Shown here: in pieces, positions 47,061 through 59,710 of the stretch
How the letters are laid out: each line of letters begins with the position of its first letter
Position numbering within the stretch: the first letter of the stretch is position 1
DNA from: Lateolabrax maculatus
Lineage: Eukaryota > Chordata > Actinopteri > Acropomatiformes > Lateolabracidae
Assembly (NCBI GenBank): GCA_031216445.1
Contig: CM062201.1
Location: forward strand, 6,246,001-6,310,000
DNA: 64,000 bases
Direction of reading: 5' to 3'
Made by a program: the position numbers and the translations under genes
Notes under the pieces: generated by a model
What the model saw: only the letters and a program-made list of their open reading frames with translations
Databases searched by the model: none
Told to the model about the DNA's origin: nothing

Positions 47061-47749
47061 AGCAGGCGAGACAAAGGGAGAGGACTAAAGAGGCAGATAT
47101 CGCTGTATCCACCACTTGTTGTTTTGTTTTTTTCTGGCAGAAAAATGCTAAAAAATCAGTAAATGATAATAGAATGAGGATGATGAACTTGAACTTGTGT
47201 AAAATGTTTCCTGCAGGCTTGTAGTGCGTTTGTGGTGATGATGTATATATTTTTTTTAATGTAAGCTCAGCTCTTAGGTTTCATACCTCTATATAATATT
47301 AGCCACTGAACTGCAAGGCAACATGTGACATGCATATGTACAAGCTTATATTGTCTTATAACATATACGTCGCAGTAGTCCATGCAAAGCAAGATAAAAA
47401 TCACCCAGAACTCCATTCTCCCAGTGAGGATATCAACACTCAGTTGCATGTCAAAGGATTATGGGAGATCAAACTAGCAGGTGGGATTATTAATAGTTTC
47501 AATTACATGAAAATAGATATTTCACTTGCAGGCCATGAAAGGATTAAAAAAAATATAAAATATATAGTGGTCATGGAATCGTCATGGAAAAAGAGACAAA
47601 GAGACAGACAGAGGCAAAGAATGAAAGTACACAGCATGTGCAAGTTTTTAAGCATTTTGCGGGCTGCAATCAAAATGTACCCACTTGCACCTTATTGTGA
47701 AGGAGCAAGAGAGAGACAACCAGAAAGAAAGAGGGAGAGAGGGGCTGGA

Positions 47750-47769
47750 GGGGGGGGGGGGGGGGGGGG
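47750..47769 (+). repeat. Uninterrupted G20 homopolymer
   Basis: Twenty consecutive G residues follow a purine-rich run. The exact length may be affected by sequencing error. Confidence 0.9.
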
Positions 47770-49032
47770 TGTTTTGGGATCAGGGTGGGGAAGCTTTCAG
47801 CACTTGGGATTGTCCCAGATGGACACAAGCCGCTCCCTCCCTTTATAAACAGCCTCTGGCTTCTACCTCTCCTCTCCTCTGCTCTCCGTCAATCTCCTCT
47901 TCTTTCCTTTAATCCTGTTGCACACAACTCAGCTCCCACATTGCAGGGATTCTGGGACCCTCAGCAGAAAAATATGAACAAATTGTGAGCAAATTTCAGT
48001 TTGTTCCTGTTTATTTCTGACAATGTCATCTGTCCCCCTGCACCAGCACCGGCACCACCAGCCCCCCCAATCCCTGCCATTTCCAAAGTCAACACACCAC
48101 TAAATGCCGGGCTGACTCACTTCCACTGTGGGTGGTTCTGTTTCCAATTTTCTCACCACCTCAGCCACCCCACCACCTCCGAGGAAAAGAGAAAACTTTT
48201 GTCCAGAAAACAAAAAAACAAACAAACAAAAAAAAATAGCCACCAAGACATGCAAATGACAGAGACATTTTTCCAAGTTGCTAAGTGTTAAAGGGACAAA
48301 AGTGTGCATGTCGATGGCGAGAGGGGACACGGGGAGAAACCGAGCGTGCTTCACCCACTTCTTTTGTGGCTCTCAAATGGTTATCGCTGTTTTCCTTCCT
48401 TTCTTTCTCTCTGGGAGAGCGTGGGAGCGCTCTCAGAGTGCTGCATAGAAACCACGGGGCTCATAACAACAGGAGGAAGCCGGTAACTTGAGTAACTTGG
48501 GCCGGGCAGAGAGGGGGATGAGGGGAAGAAGTGGAATGGGGAGCGGAGGAAAGGAGAAAGGCAGCCAGGGACAGAGAAGCGCTTCACATCTTTGCACGTC
48601 TCCATATCTTGGAACCATGACATTTGAGCTCACACAAATAAGGAAACACAACCCGCATTAACAAATGACCTGTTGCATTCCAGACAGCTTTTCCCACATG
48701 CACACAGAGGGGCATTTTCACACACACTCATCCCCCTGCAACCCCAAACACACTCCGCATGAAAATTAGACAACGTTCCCGACCAAATCGCTGCCTTACC
48801 AGTCAGTAGTGTGAACATTCAGCATGAGGAGGGTGCTAGAAAGTCCCGCCAGTCATGTTCACGTACAGTTCAGTCCAGGGAGATCGAGAGTGGTGAGAGG
48901 GACACCCAAACTACACGCACACACTCACACACATACACACACGCAGGCACAGTATCAGTTCCCTCTGTCCAAGTGTTGAGAAAGTGAGGGGCCGCAACAA
49001 AAGGCAACAGAGAGGAGGGAGGGAGAGATCTG

Positions 49033-49068
<36 letters not shown>

Positions 49069-49120
49069 TTAACCCCACTGAACTGACTGGTGGACTCTCT
49101 CTCTCCCTCCCTCACACACT

Positions 49121-49151
<31 letters not shown>

Positions 49152-49256
49152 GGTTTGCCGTATCACTGACTTCTTGTGTTTTCTCTCAAGTGCCAAGAGG
49201 AAGAAGGGAGAGCAGAGAGCATGTGTGTGTATTCATGGTCATGGATGTGTGTATTG

Positions 49257-49306
<50 letters not shown>

Positions 49307-49312
49307 GTATTT
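49257..49312. repeat. (GT)n microsatellite
   Basis: About 25 GT units ending GCGTGTGT. A (CA)n run lies 110 bases upstream at about 49110-49149, in the opposite sense. Confidence 0.95.
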
Positions 49313-49466
49313 TAAGGTAGGAGGGACTGGTTGGCTCAAGTCCAGAGGCAGCCAGCCTGGTAGAAAAAGACAATAGCAGGAAACACTATATCAGGAGGAG
49401 GCAAAATACCAGCACAAAAATAATTAACAGACAGTGAAAAACAATGACATCCACCGTGGAAAACAC

Positions 49467-49491
49467 AGCCTGCAGCCTGCAGCCTGCAGCG
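49467..49491 (+). repeat. Short 7-bp tandem repeat (GCAGCCT)
   Basis: GCCTGCAGCCTGCAGCCTGC is a little over three copies. Confidence 0.9.
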
Positions 49492-50019
49492 AACAATGAT
49501 AGTGGAAACAATGAGCAGAAAAGGCTTTTTTGTTTAGTTGCTACCACAGGATATAAAAACCCCAAATCCAGAAAGATCTGAGGGGTTAGTGGCGATGAGT
49601 GTCAGGAACGTCGGTGTTATTTTTGAATGTGCAAAAGCTTTGGGCTTGTTTCGTCACCTCTTCAGAGTTTTTGGAAATGACTCGCATACCCACTTGTGCA
49701 CGATCACAAGCATGTAGATGCACATTCCCCATGCAATCAGTCAGCCATGACTCCCACACAAATCTCACCACCACCCAGAACACACACACGCCCACACACA
49801 CACCCACACGCACACACACACACATTCCCCCGGCTGTAATCATATCTAGTGATAAGGGCAGCTTCCCCCAGCGGTCGCTGGCTCTCCGACTACGACCACA
49901 GTGACTTACAATGGCCCTGTATTCTATGTCTGCTCTGATTACACACACAAGGAGCTGCATTACACCCTGCTAATTCAATTTCCTCCCCCCCGGGTCAACC
50001 TTTGTGTGAGTGTGCGTTT

Positions 50020-50050
<31 letters not shown>

Positions 50051-50389
50051 AGTGCATGAGGAGGAACTGATTAAGCAGTTGTTGAAGGGAACAAGCTGCT
50101 TGCACAAAAACTGACTGTAGTAATCTATTGGGGGTTTGATAGGGTTGTTGATCAGTACCATAAACCATCCGTCCAGTTCTTGAGATTTCTGGCCGTTTTG
50201 TGTTGGAAGGAAAACTTTATCGACTGTGCTATGAGCAATTCACGGGTATAGCAACATATTTCAGCTGTATCGGCTGATATACAAGTTTATTAGAGTAATT
50301 TAAGACTTGTTCTCAATACAAAAGCTTCAAATTGTGCCATATCAAATCTTAACTGGATACTTCTGTTGGATCCCATTAGCTCTCTCCCT

Positions 50390-50610
50390 CCTCTCTGCTG
50401 GGGATATTTGACTTTACCTTGTGGAGGTTTTTACCTCAAGTCGTGCTGTGGAACAGAAGAAGACAAACAGATTAAACAGGGTGTAAAGTAGAGAGGTACA
50501 TGAATGTCTGTAAAAAAAAAAAAAGTCCAATAGTTGTTGAGATATTTCAGTCTGGCCAAAGTGGTGGACAGACCAACTGACCGACAACCACTATGTGATG
50601 GCTAGGGAAA
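50390..50610 (+). repeat. Probable dispersed repeat (AGTTGTTGAGATATTTCAGTC)
   Basis: CCAATAGTTGTTGAGATATT followed by TCAGTCTGGCCAAAGTGGTG and GACAGACCAACTGACCGACA is a string I recognise as a dispersed repeat in fish introns and spacers. Limits are uncertain. Confidence 0.5.
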
Positions 50611-51387
50611 GATCGTGGTTGTGGTTAAATAACACGAATGTCGGCTGTTGGTTGGAGATGGGATGCACACAGCAATCACTGTATCAAAATCACCCAAACA
50701 CGCAGCCTGACCTCTTCCTCCCTACAATGTTTTGCGGCTCTACAATGGCCTGCCTCTTCTGCTTTTGCTCCTGACAGACAAGAGTCACGCAGCCGCTAGA
50801 CGTCCTCGCCAGTTAAACTTACACGTGTTGTTTTGAGGCATTTGAACGAACACCTGATGGCTGTTGTTTTTCTCGAGAGGACAGTCTCACAAGAAAGGAT
50901 TAATGAAAGGGAAGGCTATGTGATGTGCCTGAGATTTGCGCTGTTTCATCTGAAAAAGTTTGGTGGTCGTAACGTGCAGAACATTTAAAAATTGAGAAAT
51001 TTAACAGTCTGCCAGCGTAAGGCAGGAAGGCTGCTAACCACCGTAAACATGGATGTTAAACAAAGCAAGTTTCAAAATATTCAAGAAAACTTCAGGTTAC
51101 CTATAATTGTTTGTGTCCATGATTGTACTTAGAGACATCTGTGGCTGAAACGCAACTCTCACTGACTTTGCTAAAAAAAAAAAACAATATTTTTTCTCTG
51201 TTGTGTTGAGTCGATGTGCCCAACCTAAAACAAAATTTAATCTATTTTTAAGATTCTGATGAATGTCAGGTTGAATGCATGCAGTCTGAACTTCAAAGTT
51301 ACAATGTAGTGCAATGTTGCTTAAGTAGGGTGGATGTGCCAGAGAGTCATTGCTGTCAAAAGAGTTTAAAGTCAATAAATACCAACA

Positions 51388-51531
51388 GCCTTGGTAGCCG
51401 AGTGGGTAATGCGCATGCTGCGTGGCTTTATGGTTACAAGTGTCGCCGGTTCGGTTGTTGCACGTCATTCCCCTCGCTCTTCCCCATGTCCTGTCCGCCT
51501 CCACTGTCGCTATAATAAAGGCAAAAAAAGT
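51388..51531 (+). mobile_element. tRNA-derived SINE
   Basis: The head has a polymerase III A box (TAGCCGAGTGGG, 51395-51406) and a B box-like GGTTCGGTTG (51449-51458) at tRNA spacing. It is followed by a non-tRNA body (TTGCACGTCATTCCCCTCGC...) and a TATAATAAAGGC tail running into A7. I recognise the body and tail as a SINE family widespread in teleosts. A short repeat ATAAATA on both sides (about 51375 and 51535) may be the target duplication. Confidence 0.85.
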
Positions 51532-52019
51532 CTATAAATATTACTTTAACAGCACTTTGATAGGTTAAAATGTGTCTTTCTTTTTGCTTAAATAGAAAAA
51601 GACGAAGCATGTTTTGGTGTGGTGTTTGATCACTTTGTGTTGAACTGAATGAGCTTTTGCTGTTCTATTTATGCAAGCTCTCTTGTGACAGTTAAGTTAA
51701 GTGCGCAGAGTACTGACCAGCCGTACGAGCTGGGAATGAAAACCATCCAACATCATCTATTTTTTTAATTACATCAACACTCTTAATTTATAGCTTTACA
51801 GTCCAGTTGTAAAAACACTAAACACTAATTAAAGCTGAGCCTTTTTTTCTCTCTTTGGAGGTTTGGAGGTCTCTCTGTGGAGGTTTCTCTTACAGCTTCC
51901 AAAGAAAATGATGTGCGATGAGTCAAAATCACTAACATCAGGGTGGAGATGCAATATGCAGCGCTACAGCAGTTTATATGATGAAAATCAGTTGTTGGTC
52001 TGACTTGGTTCCCTTCCCA

Positions 52020-52140
52020 GGTTTCTTAAACTGGGGGTACGGACCCAAAATAGGTTGCAGGCCTGCTTCTGGCAGGTCCCACCAGAACACAAGCTAGCAG
52101 TATACAACCCTGCGTCCCACAGTAAGACGCTGAATTCTCA
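52020..52140 (+). repeat. Possible repeat (CTTAAACTGGGGGTACGGACCC)
   Basis: TTTCTTAAACTGGGGGTACG and CAAAATAGGTTGCAGGCCTG look like a dispersed fish repeat. A related inverse block (GTGGGACCTGCAGCCCAAAT...) occurs at about 60140-60200. Identification is by memory only. Confidence 0.4.
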
Positions 52141-53013
52141 TTTGGATCCTGGGGATGACATTTTTGAATAAAAATCCTTGCTTTAATTTGGTAAGGTCTG
52201 CAGGCTTTTCCACTGATTCTGTGTAATGCAGCCCGATGGAGCGGCTGGCTCGCTGCAGGTTGTTTATCAGACTCGTTCAACACATCTGAGTCTCATTTTG
52301 GCCAAATAAAACAATGCCGTGCATCACTGTCCAATGCATGGCAAACATAAGCGGGTGTGTGTCCACGTGCACGTGTGTGAATACGAGTGTGTGCGTTAAA
52401 AAAAAAAAAAAAAAGGAAAGAAAGAACGCGTGTGTGTCCAAAAGCAGAGAATGTGTTTATCATTAAAATGACTGAATACAAGGGCGAGGTCCCTCTGGAG
52501 GGGTGGGTAGCTACATATCTATACACACACACACACACACAATGCAGAATTTCATTTTTAGCTAATGTTACTGACTAGTTCCTCTTGTTAAGAGACACTG
52601 GCGCCTTTGGCAACGTCACTGCTAGGAATCAACCAGCAACCCCTCTGACTTCTGTGCAACCTCAAGAAACCCCAGACAGTTAAGTCATTGTCTTAATCAC
52701 ACACACGAACACACACACACACACACACACACATACCGTCAAACACCTCTTCTGTCGTTCTCTCTGACGAAACTCCTGTTCACACTCGCCGTCCCTCGCT
52801 CACTCACACACACACACGAAAAGATGACTCCAGATGTGGGTGTGATGCTTGTACACAGTGATTAGTGAGTGAGTGCGCTGTGTTGTGTGTTTCCACCTCC
52901 CCTCCTCTGTTTTGGTTACCAGCCTCGTCTGCTGAGCCTCACTAATCAGTCGTGCTGTCAGGAAAAGAAACACAAGATACCGAGGCCTGGACGTCGAGAA
53001 CAATTTACATACA

Positions 53014-53043
53014 ATGGACTGTCCTGTCAAATGGACAGTCCAT
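53014..53043. repeat. Perfect 11-bp inverted repeat
   Basis: ATGGACTGTCC, 8 bases, then GGACAGTCCAT. No associated gene is seen. Confidence 0.85.
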
Positions 53044-53252
53044 CATACAGTTCATTTACAGCCTTTTAGATTATCCTCCTCCTTTCCTTTTGGAGAACAT
53101 TCAGCACATGTAAACACATTTAAGTCCCAGATGAGCTGCTGCTCAGGATACGGTTTGCAATGAGATTCCAGTAAATCAAATCAGATACGGAAATGTATGC
53201 TCACACTTCAGCAGCTAAAGAAACTAGCGTAAAAGCCAATGTATGACTAGCT

Positions 53253-53279
53253 TTCAGTCAGTCAGTCAGTCAGTCAGTC
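53253..53279. repeat. (TCAG)n tetranucleotide repeat
   Basis: Six to seven CAGT units in tandem. Confidence 0.95.
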
Positions 53280-53689
53280 AAGCTGCCACTGCTGGAGAAA
53301 ACTGGGGGATCATAAACATGTTTAAGTGTTTAAAAATGTTCTGGGGAAAAAATAATTGTTATCAAATGGAAGCATGTGAAGCCTCAAGTGCAAATATTTA
53401 TCTCCTAAAAAGTTCTGACATCCATCCAGCTCCAGCATCCCAGGGCAAAAAGAAAGTCAGTAAAGCGCTCGCAGTACCAGTCGCATCTGTGAAATTCACC
53501 TGGCTATGGCAGGTGTACAGTTGAGTACAGTTGCAAACATAACCTGCAGGAGCTTTTTTTTTAAAAAAACACATTTCACTGTCATCAACCTCTGAGTTGA
53601 GATGGGGCAATATAGGATTTTCCACAGTGGGAATTACACCCTTGATCAGATATGTATGTGATTGTTGGAGATTGGAGAATAGATAAGTT

Positions 53690-54150
53690 AGATGCTGGTT
53701 AGTTTGCTAACTGGAAACTGGAACAGGCAGTTATCCATTCGAATCTGGATCCATGTGTGATGTGTAATGTGAAAGGGGTCAGTTGTATTGAGAAACCCAT
53801 GATAAATCATCGCCTTACTCCGCATTTTATTTTAGCTCTATGAAGCTTTTTAGCCTCTTTTACCTAATAGTTTTGGTTTGCCGACCCGCAAACTTTGCCT
53901 TCATCAACCTGTTCCCAGAAGCAGGTCCCGATTTGTCTGCGAAAAAGAATGCTATGTTGAAGTATGCTAACTTTAGTGGCCACGGAGCCAGCTATCTCCC
54001 CTCAGGAGTTGGTGGAAACCAAAACAGAGCTAAAAGGGAGAGAGCATTGGACTAACATTCGCCAGGTTGCTAACATGTTCACTATAACAACTTAATATGG
54101 TGACAAAATGTCAATGTTGTGTTGTTAAGAGCCCCAAAAAATCTGTTCAT
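53690..54150 (+). repeat. Probable dispersed repeat (GTTAGTTTGCTAACTGG ... CGCCAGGTTGCTAACATG)
   Basis: The stretch has the 'GTTTGCTAAC', 'CCAAAACAGAGCTAAAAGG' and 'GCCAGGTTGCTAACATGTTC' blocks typical of a dispersed fish repeat. The 71-codon ORF within it is not supported by any recognisable domain. Limits are approximate. Confidence 0.45.
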
Positions 54151-54454
54151 GCAGCTGTAAGAGTGAATACGTTCCTTACCTGCTGCCTGGTGCGCCCACT
54201 GCTGGTACTGTCACCTGGAATGCCTGTGACTGAGTCCCTCAATCAAAGGAAGGGATGGGAACTTCCTCTGCAAGCCACAGCAATGAAACCCAGATGTTAA
54301 GATTGTGGCCCAGTTATGTAAACCTAAAAATCAAGATGTTCCAAACACCTTTAAAGGTAATAACTTCAGTCAACAGCTCGGCTCAGTCTAATAACACACT
54401 CTGCATGAGTGAAATAATGAGGCTAAACAAATCCATGCTGGTTTGCAGACACAC

Positions 54455-54560
54455 TATGCAGGTAACGTCGAAGTTTAGACAAGTAAACAGCTGTGGTTAT
54501 GGTTAGGGTTAAGTTTAGGCAACTAAAACCCTTTGGTTGGGGTTCGGATTAAGTATGCTG
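54455..54560 (+). repeat. AAGTTTAGGCAA-type repeat remnant
   Basis: GGTAACGTCGAAGTTTAGAC, GTTATGGTTAGGGTTAAG and TTTAGGCAACTAAAACCCTT give two tandem variants of a 'GTTTAGGCAACTAAA' unit, a common degenerate repeat. Non-coding. Confidence 0.45.
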
Positions 54561-55501
54561 ACAGCAATGCTGACAAAGAATTATGTAATGATGTGAGTGA
54601 AATCAAGACTATAAAGGTGAAACTAAGAAGGAAGGAAAGGAAAGGAGCAGGAGGACGAAGAGGAGGAGGAGCAGGAGGAGGAAGGAAAGGATAAGATGGG
54701 GTCCAGACCCCTGATCCCAGCAGCTGCTGCGGTTTTGTAGGTCAGCATTACATCAGTAGGTTTATGGAAAAGGCTGGGAATCACTTCTCTACTTGACCTA
54801 CTTAAAGTATGTTAGTGTTAGACGACATGCAATACTCCCCGGCCTCCCAGCACTCACTTCCTACCCGACATGCACCAACACACATTGTTTTGTCATCTTG
54901 TTTTATTAGCAGTTGCTGAAAGACTGCATAATTTAGGAAGCAGGGCCTTAAAATGCCTCGGAAACTTTGGCGGGGTGAATTGTTTTGAATTTCTAACCTT
55001 TTTTCGTCAGTTTTATGTCCGAATCTATTGTACTAATATTTTTCAATGCAGCACTTGTCAGCTGAGCTTTTGGTATAACAGCTGCACAGTTCATGAATGC
55101 TGTTAGTGAAGATTAGTGAAGAATGTCCACAACATAATCATTCATAAAAATATATGATTTCACAAGCTCATCTTGCTTCTTTAACAAAGCGCTAGCTCAA
55201 AACCTCACAGCCCACGCTTCTCACTTCTTATCAAAAATGTAACAGAGCTGTTTGAACCCTTGGTGTCAGAGTGTACGCCTCGACAGTATCATGGTTGATT
55301 TAACGTGCCAGCTGTCTTTTTGGAAAGAATTATGGTTTTAACTTCTTATAAAAACTAGCATCAAACCCAAAGGAGTCAGAACAATTCTACTGAAAATCTG
55401 AAATGTGTTGCTCAAGAATTTATAGGTCAGTTTGAATTTATAGCATCCATATGTTGGGGGATTTTACAGTGAATGGATGTGGTGAGGACTTTGTATGTAT
55501 C

Positions 55502-55503
<2 letters not shown>

Positions 55504-55542
<39 letters not shown>
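55504..55542. repeat. (GT)n microsatellite
   Basis: A pure run of about 19 GT units. Confidence 0.96.
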
Positions 55543-55544
<2 letters not shown>

Positions 55545-56466
55545 TGCAGAGGTTAAGTGGTGTGGTTCTGGCCTCTCAGGCAGCAGCCTGCCGACATGGG
55601 TCATGTCTTTTTCTTCTCTGCTAGTGAACCACATAGAGCAAACACACACCCACCCACACACACACTCACATACATAGATCTGAACCTATAGCACATGTGA
55701 GGTCATCAAGAATCTAGAGCTGCTGCGCTGACAGTAAATGTTTGACTGACAGTGTGAATTATGAAGCAGAGGATGTGTCCAAATCACCCATGGGTGGTGT
55801 CGCTGTGGCAACAGAGCTGCTGTACACTCCTTCATACACTTCTAATGAGGCGTATCCAGGATTTACTTCTTCAGGAAACCTTGTTGATATTCACAAATCT
55901 AGATTCAAATGGGCCAAACAACAAGGCCGATTTGCTATACTTTAAAGCAAAGCAACATTATCACTTGTGCACCAGTTGTGCAACAGTATGATGATGTGAT
56001 GACCAATCTGATGAAAACAGATATGAATCAGCCCCTAACAACATCACATCGTTGGGAGTGCACAGCCATATTTCAGTGTGTTTAACAGCTTGTTGTTACA
56101 GGCTAACTTGCATGTAAATAAACCCTGGTTTCATCCAAACATCAGTGTGTACATGACGCTGCCAGTGATGTATACAAGCTCCATGGAGGCAGTGAAGACA
56201 GTTCATTCTGTCCAGCACATTACAACTGTTTATAACAGCCACAGACCCATAAAGCAGTGTCGGAAATTACTGAATGAACATTAAACATGTTACTCAGAAA
56301 GGAACAAGAGTGGGTGAAATGAACTAATTCACTATTTAAACAACACGACACTTATATTTTTATATCACGTATGCATAAAGTGTAAATAAATATATCAGTA
56401 AGGGTCACAAATTACCTATTTAGGCCATCTAACAGCTGACTGAAACCAAAGTGTCAACAAGCTGAA

Positions 56467-56503
56467 AGTCCCTGTTAAAGTGTGTCGCACTTTAACAGGG
56501 ACT
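56467..56503. repeat. Perfect 16-bp hairpin
   Basis: AGTCCCTGTTAAAGTG (56467-56482), the 5-base loop TGTCG, and the exact reverse complement CACTTTAACAGGGACT (56488-56503). There is no flanking T-run, so it is not a terminator signal. It may be the tip of a mobile element or an RNA hairpin. Confidence 0.9.
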
Positions 56504-58737
56504 GTTAAAAATGTGCACAAACGGATGATTTAGGGTCTTAGCACGTGTGAATTCAGACATCTGGGTATGAGATGCGCATTTGATATAGGCCATTAAAATG
56601 ACACAGGGTTACATAGCAGCTCTGTGGCTACGTTGACAGCACCTGTGGGGGATTTATACAGAGACAGACAATTATGCAATGACACTCTGAGCCATTTTGT
56701 AGTAGTTTTTACCACCAGAAAAAACTGAGGTGAACAGTAATATTTGGTGATTTTTAACAGCTGGAATCAGAGGTGGTAAAGACACTCTGGAGATCAAGCC
56801 CAGAGACTTGAACCTGGTGACTGAATAATGACTGATGTTGGTGCATATGTGGATTTGGGGTCTCAATGCTTGCAACACCGGGATAGTGACCGAAGTCCAG
56901 CGATTCAGTTATTGTTGTCTCAGTTCTGCCCACATTGTGATTGCATCTCGGAGCCGGTGAAAATGCGTCTCAGGGGAAGGGGACACTCTCGCAAGACCCG
57001 CCACCACACGCAACGTGACAGATGGAGTTAGCCTTTGGCATCCTTGGCTACTTTCTTGTAGCCTTGCTAATGTCACTTACACTGCAAGAAGGGGATGTGA
57101 GCCAGTGGAGGAGCTCGTTAGAGCTGTAGTGGTCCCTTGAAGTCTCCCAGAGCAATGCTGCTCTATGAGCTCTTTTTACCTCCTGATATGGTCTTACTGT
57201 ACCATTAAAATTACAATAGCAATGCATTGTGCATGACTTTACACCTTGCATTGCATTTGCATTGCATAACTGTGTGGTCTCAAGTAACCCAAGCTGATGA
57301 CTCCCATGGAGGACCAGAGGACCAGAGGACTATCGTATCTGTCGTCGTACTGGAGGTCCTACTGTAAGGGCCGGGTTATGCCCTGCGTGGTGTCTGACCA
57401 GGACATAAGGCAAAGGTGCGTGTAGCTGTTGCACATTTTGAGGCAGTCTCTTCTGGAAGACATGTTGCTCCCACTTGAAGTGACAGAAATAGTTGTGTAA
57501 GAAATGTGTAATGTGTAAGAAATGTTTGAATGCCTCTCTCAAGAGAGGCGTTCAAACCCTTTCTCACCTCTGCACAGCTGGCCAATCACGGTGTGAAGTG
57601 GGTGTGAATGTAGGATTGTTGGTTTTGGAAAGTAACAGAAATAGTTGGACGCAGCCCCCCTTAATCTGACGTTTGAAAGGTGTGTATATGTGGGGTAGGG
57701 GGTTTTCCAAAGCTGCTCCACCATCCGACAAGCAGTTCCGATGTAGTGTACTGGCACCTTGAGATCCTGAGTTGAAGTGGCTGTGAATGACTGTGTTGCT
57801 AAACTTTCGACCTGGCCAGAACAAATTAGGGCAGAGAAAAGAAACAAAAATGGAAAGGAAAACAGATTTCCTGTGTCACTATATCTTAATTTGGAAACAT
57901 ATCTACTTTATCAGACTCTTCACTCAGAACACGACAGAAATGAACTCAATCCAAACCACAGCTGCCTTTTCAGAGTTATAATATCCCTGTTTTATATTTA
58001 GCTATTATTTGCACACAGCCAACTCTCCACTTGACATTCACGATGGAGCCAGATGGGGCTGATAGATTTGTGATATCCGAATGCAGAGCACGCGTTTGCC
58101 GAGGATGTTGGGATGGATTGACAGAGGAAGGAGGTGAAGATGGAACACAATGGGTCCGGGAGAAAGGGAAGACGGAGGGCTCTCTCAGGGGGGAAAGCGG
58201 AGGGGGATTTTTCTTCCACTTCTCCATCTCCCATCCTCTCATTCACATCTCAACCCCTCGCTCCTTTGGTCCCACCTCCTTCATTCAGAATCTAGCTTTT
58301 CCTATCTGTAACTCACACACGCACACGCACACACACAGATGAGGTTTTGTCTGGGGGAGGCAGCAGCGTGAGTAAGAGCAACAGCTGCAAGGATTAGAGA
58401 CAAGGGAGGAAAAGGGAAGGGGGTGGGGAGTGTGTGTGTGTTTGTGTGGGTGGGTGGGTGAGTAGGGGCTGAGAGAGAGAAAAATGTTGTAAAGCAAGGT
58501 GTGTGTGTGTGTGTGTCTATTTATGTGTGTCTGCAAAGACAAAAGAGAAGAGTTGTGGGTGAGAAAGACAAATGTGTCAAGTGATGGAAGGAGAAAAAAT
58601 AAACAAGTGTTGTGTGTGCAGCTTCGAAATGCAGATGTAATGTCAGCAGCAGCACCACAAACTATACATCCCACACCTCAACAGCAAGTATCTGTTTGTC
58701 TTAGTGGTGGGCTCGTGGTTTAAAGGCAGTGGGTGGG

Positions 58738-58739
<2 letters not shown>

Positions 58740-58776
<37 letters not shown>
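58740..58776. repeat. (GT)n microsatellite
   Basis: A pure GT run. A shorter one is at 58499-58517. Confidence 0.95.
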
Positions 58777-58777
<1 letters not shown>

Positions 58778-59174
58778 TCATATACTTTGTTGTTGGAAAC
58801 ACCTGTAATTTCACTGAGCCAGAAGTCAACAATGTCACAGCGCAGAGATGCAATCAGCCTTCATCTCTCTTCTTTTAGTTTATGTTTTCTTTGATTTGTC
58901 AGCAGAATGTCTGAAAAACTTTGGTTTGGAAGATGATTTGGACAAAGAACAGCAGGGATTTCGCCAAAAATCACATGAGTAAACATCTGGATCCCAGTAT
59001 TCTGCCATTGGATGATTATCTGTTTTTCCTCAAATCAATGGAATAAAATGGCTTGATCACAACTGTTATCCAAAGGATGTTTGCATGGTTAATAAATCGG
59101 ACAGTCTTTTAGTGTTTGCTTCTCATTTTGCAACCTTGTTACAATTGTTTATTTTGTTGTTGCATTAAATAAAA

Positions 59175-59580
59175 CGGGATATAGTCTCACCCCAAGGTCC
59201 ATTTAGTAGGTATTGTGGAGCATATTATATGATCTTCATCAGCAGATGCAGTTAACCAAATCATCATGGAACTTTAAAAATTTCTCATCCATGTTAGCTC
59301 AAAAACTGAGCTTTGCCTGTTCATGAAGAACATTTAATGTGATCGAAAGCACCGGAACAGCTACGAAATGGACCTTGTGGCGTTTTCTCAACTGCTGCTT
59401 CCCAGCTCAATAAGGAACTTTGGACCTCAGCTGTTAGGCAGACATACAAAATGTTACGAAATCTCCTTAAAGAACAGGAAATTAAAATTTGTACTACTGG
59501 ACCAACTCCATCTGCTGAAGACCATGTGATATGACCGAACACTCCAGAACAGCTACTAAATGGACCTTGTTGTGAGATTT
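59175..59580. mobile_element. Inverted-repeat element with an extra internal direct copy
   Basis: The left arm 59175-59251 contains CAAGGTCCATTTAGTAGG. The right arm 59505-59580 contains its complement CTACTAAATGGACCTTG. The arms also share complementary TCTGCTGA/TCAGCAGA blocks over about 75 bp. A second right-arm-like copy lies at 59338-59385 (ACAGCTACGAAATGGACCTTG). No coding sequence is seen. I recognise the motif as a fish dispersed repeat but cannot name it. Confidence 0.75.
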
Positions 59581-59710
59581 GTGCTGCAACTAATTATTAT
59601 TTTCTTCATTATTTGATTAATCGCTTTCTGTATAAATGTCAAAGTAAAGTGGAAATGCCTGTTATAACTTCCCTAAGCCCAAAGTTCAAGATTAAACATT
59701 GCAGCTCTAC
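59581..59710 (+). mobile_element. Copy of the same ATTAATCG-type repeat, opposite orientation
   Basis: GTGCTGCAACTAATTATTAT ... TTTGATTAATCGCTTTCTGTATAAATGTC ... TAAGCCCAAAGTTCAAG is the plus-orientation form of the family seen at 20.4 and 30.4 kb. It directly abuts the inverted-repeat element ending at 59580. Confidence 0.65.

Noticed and set aside
46693..47224. Plus-strand ORFs of 131 and 148 codons rich in Arg/Gly/Glu
   Set aside because: Driven by the GGGA repeat and purine bias. No domain, no splice context.
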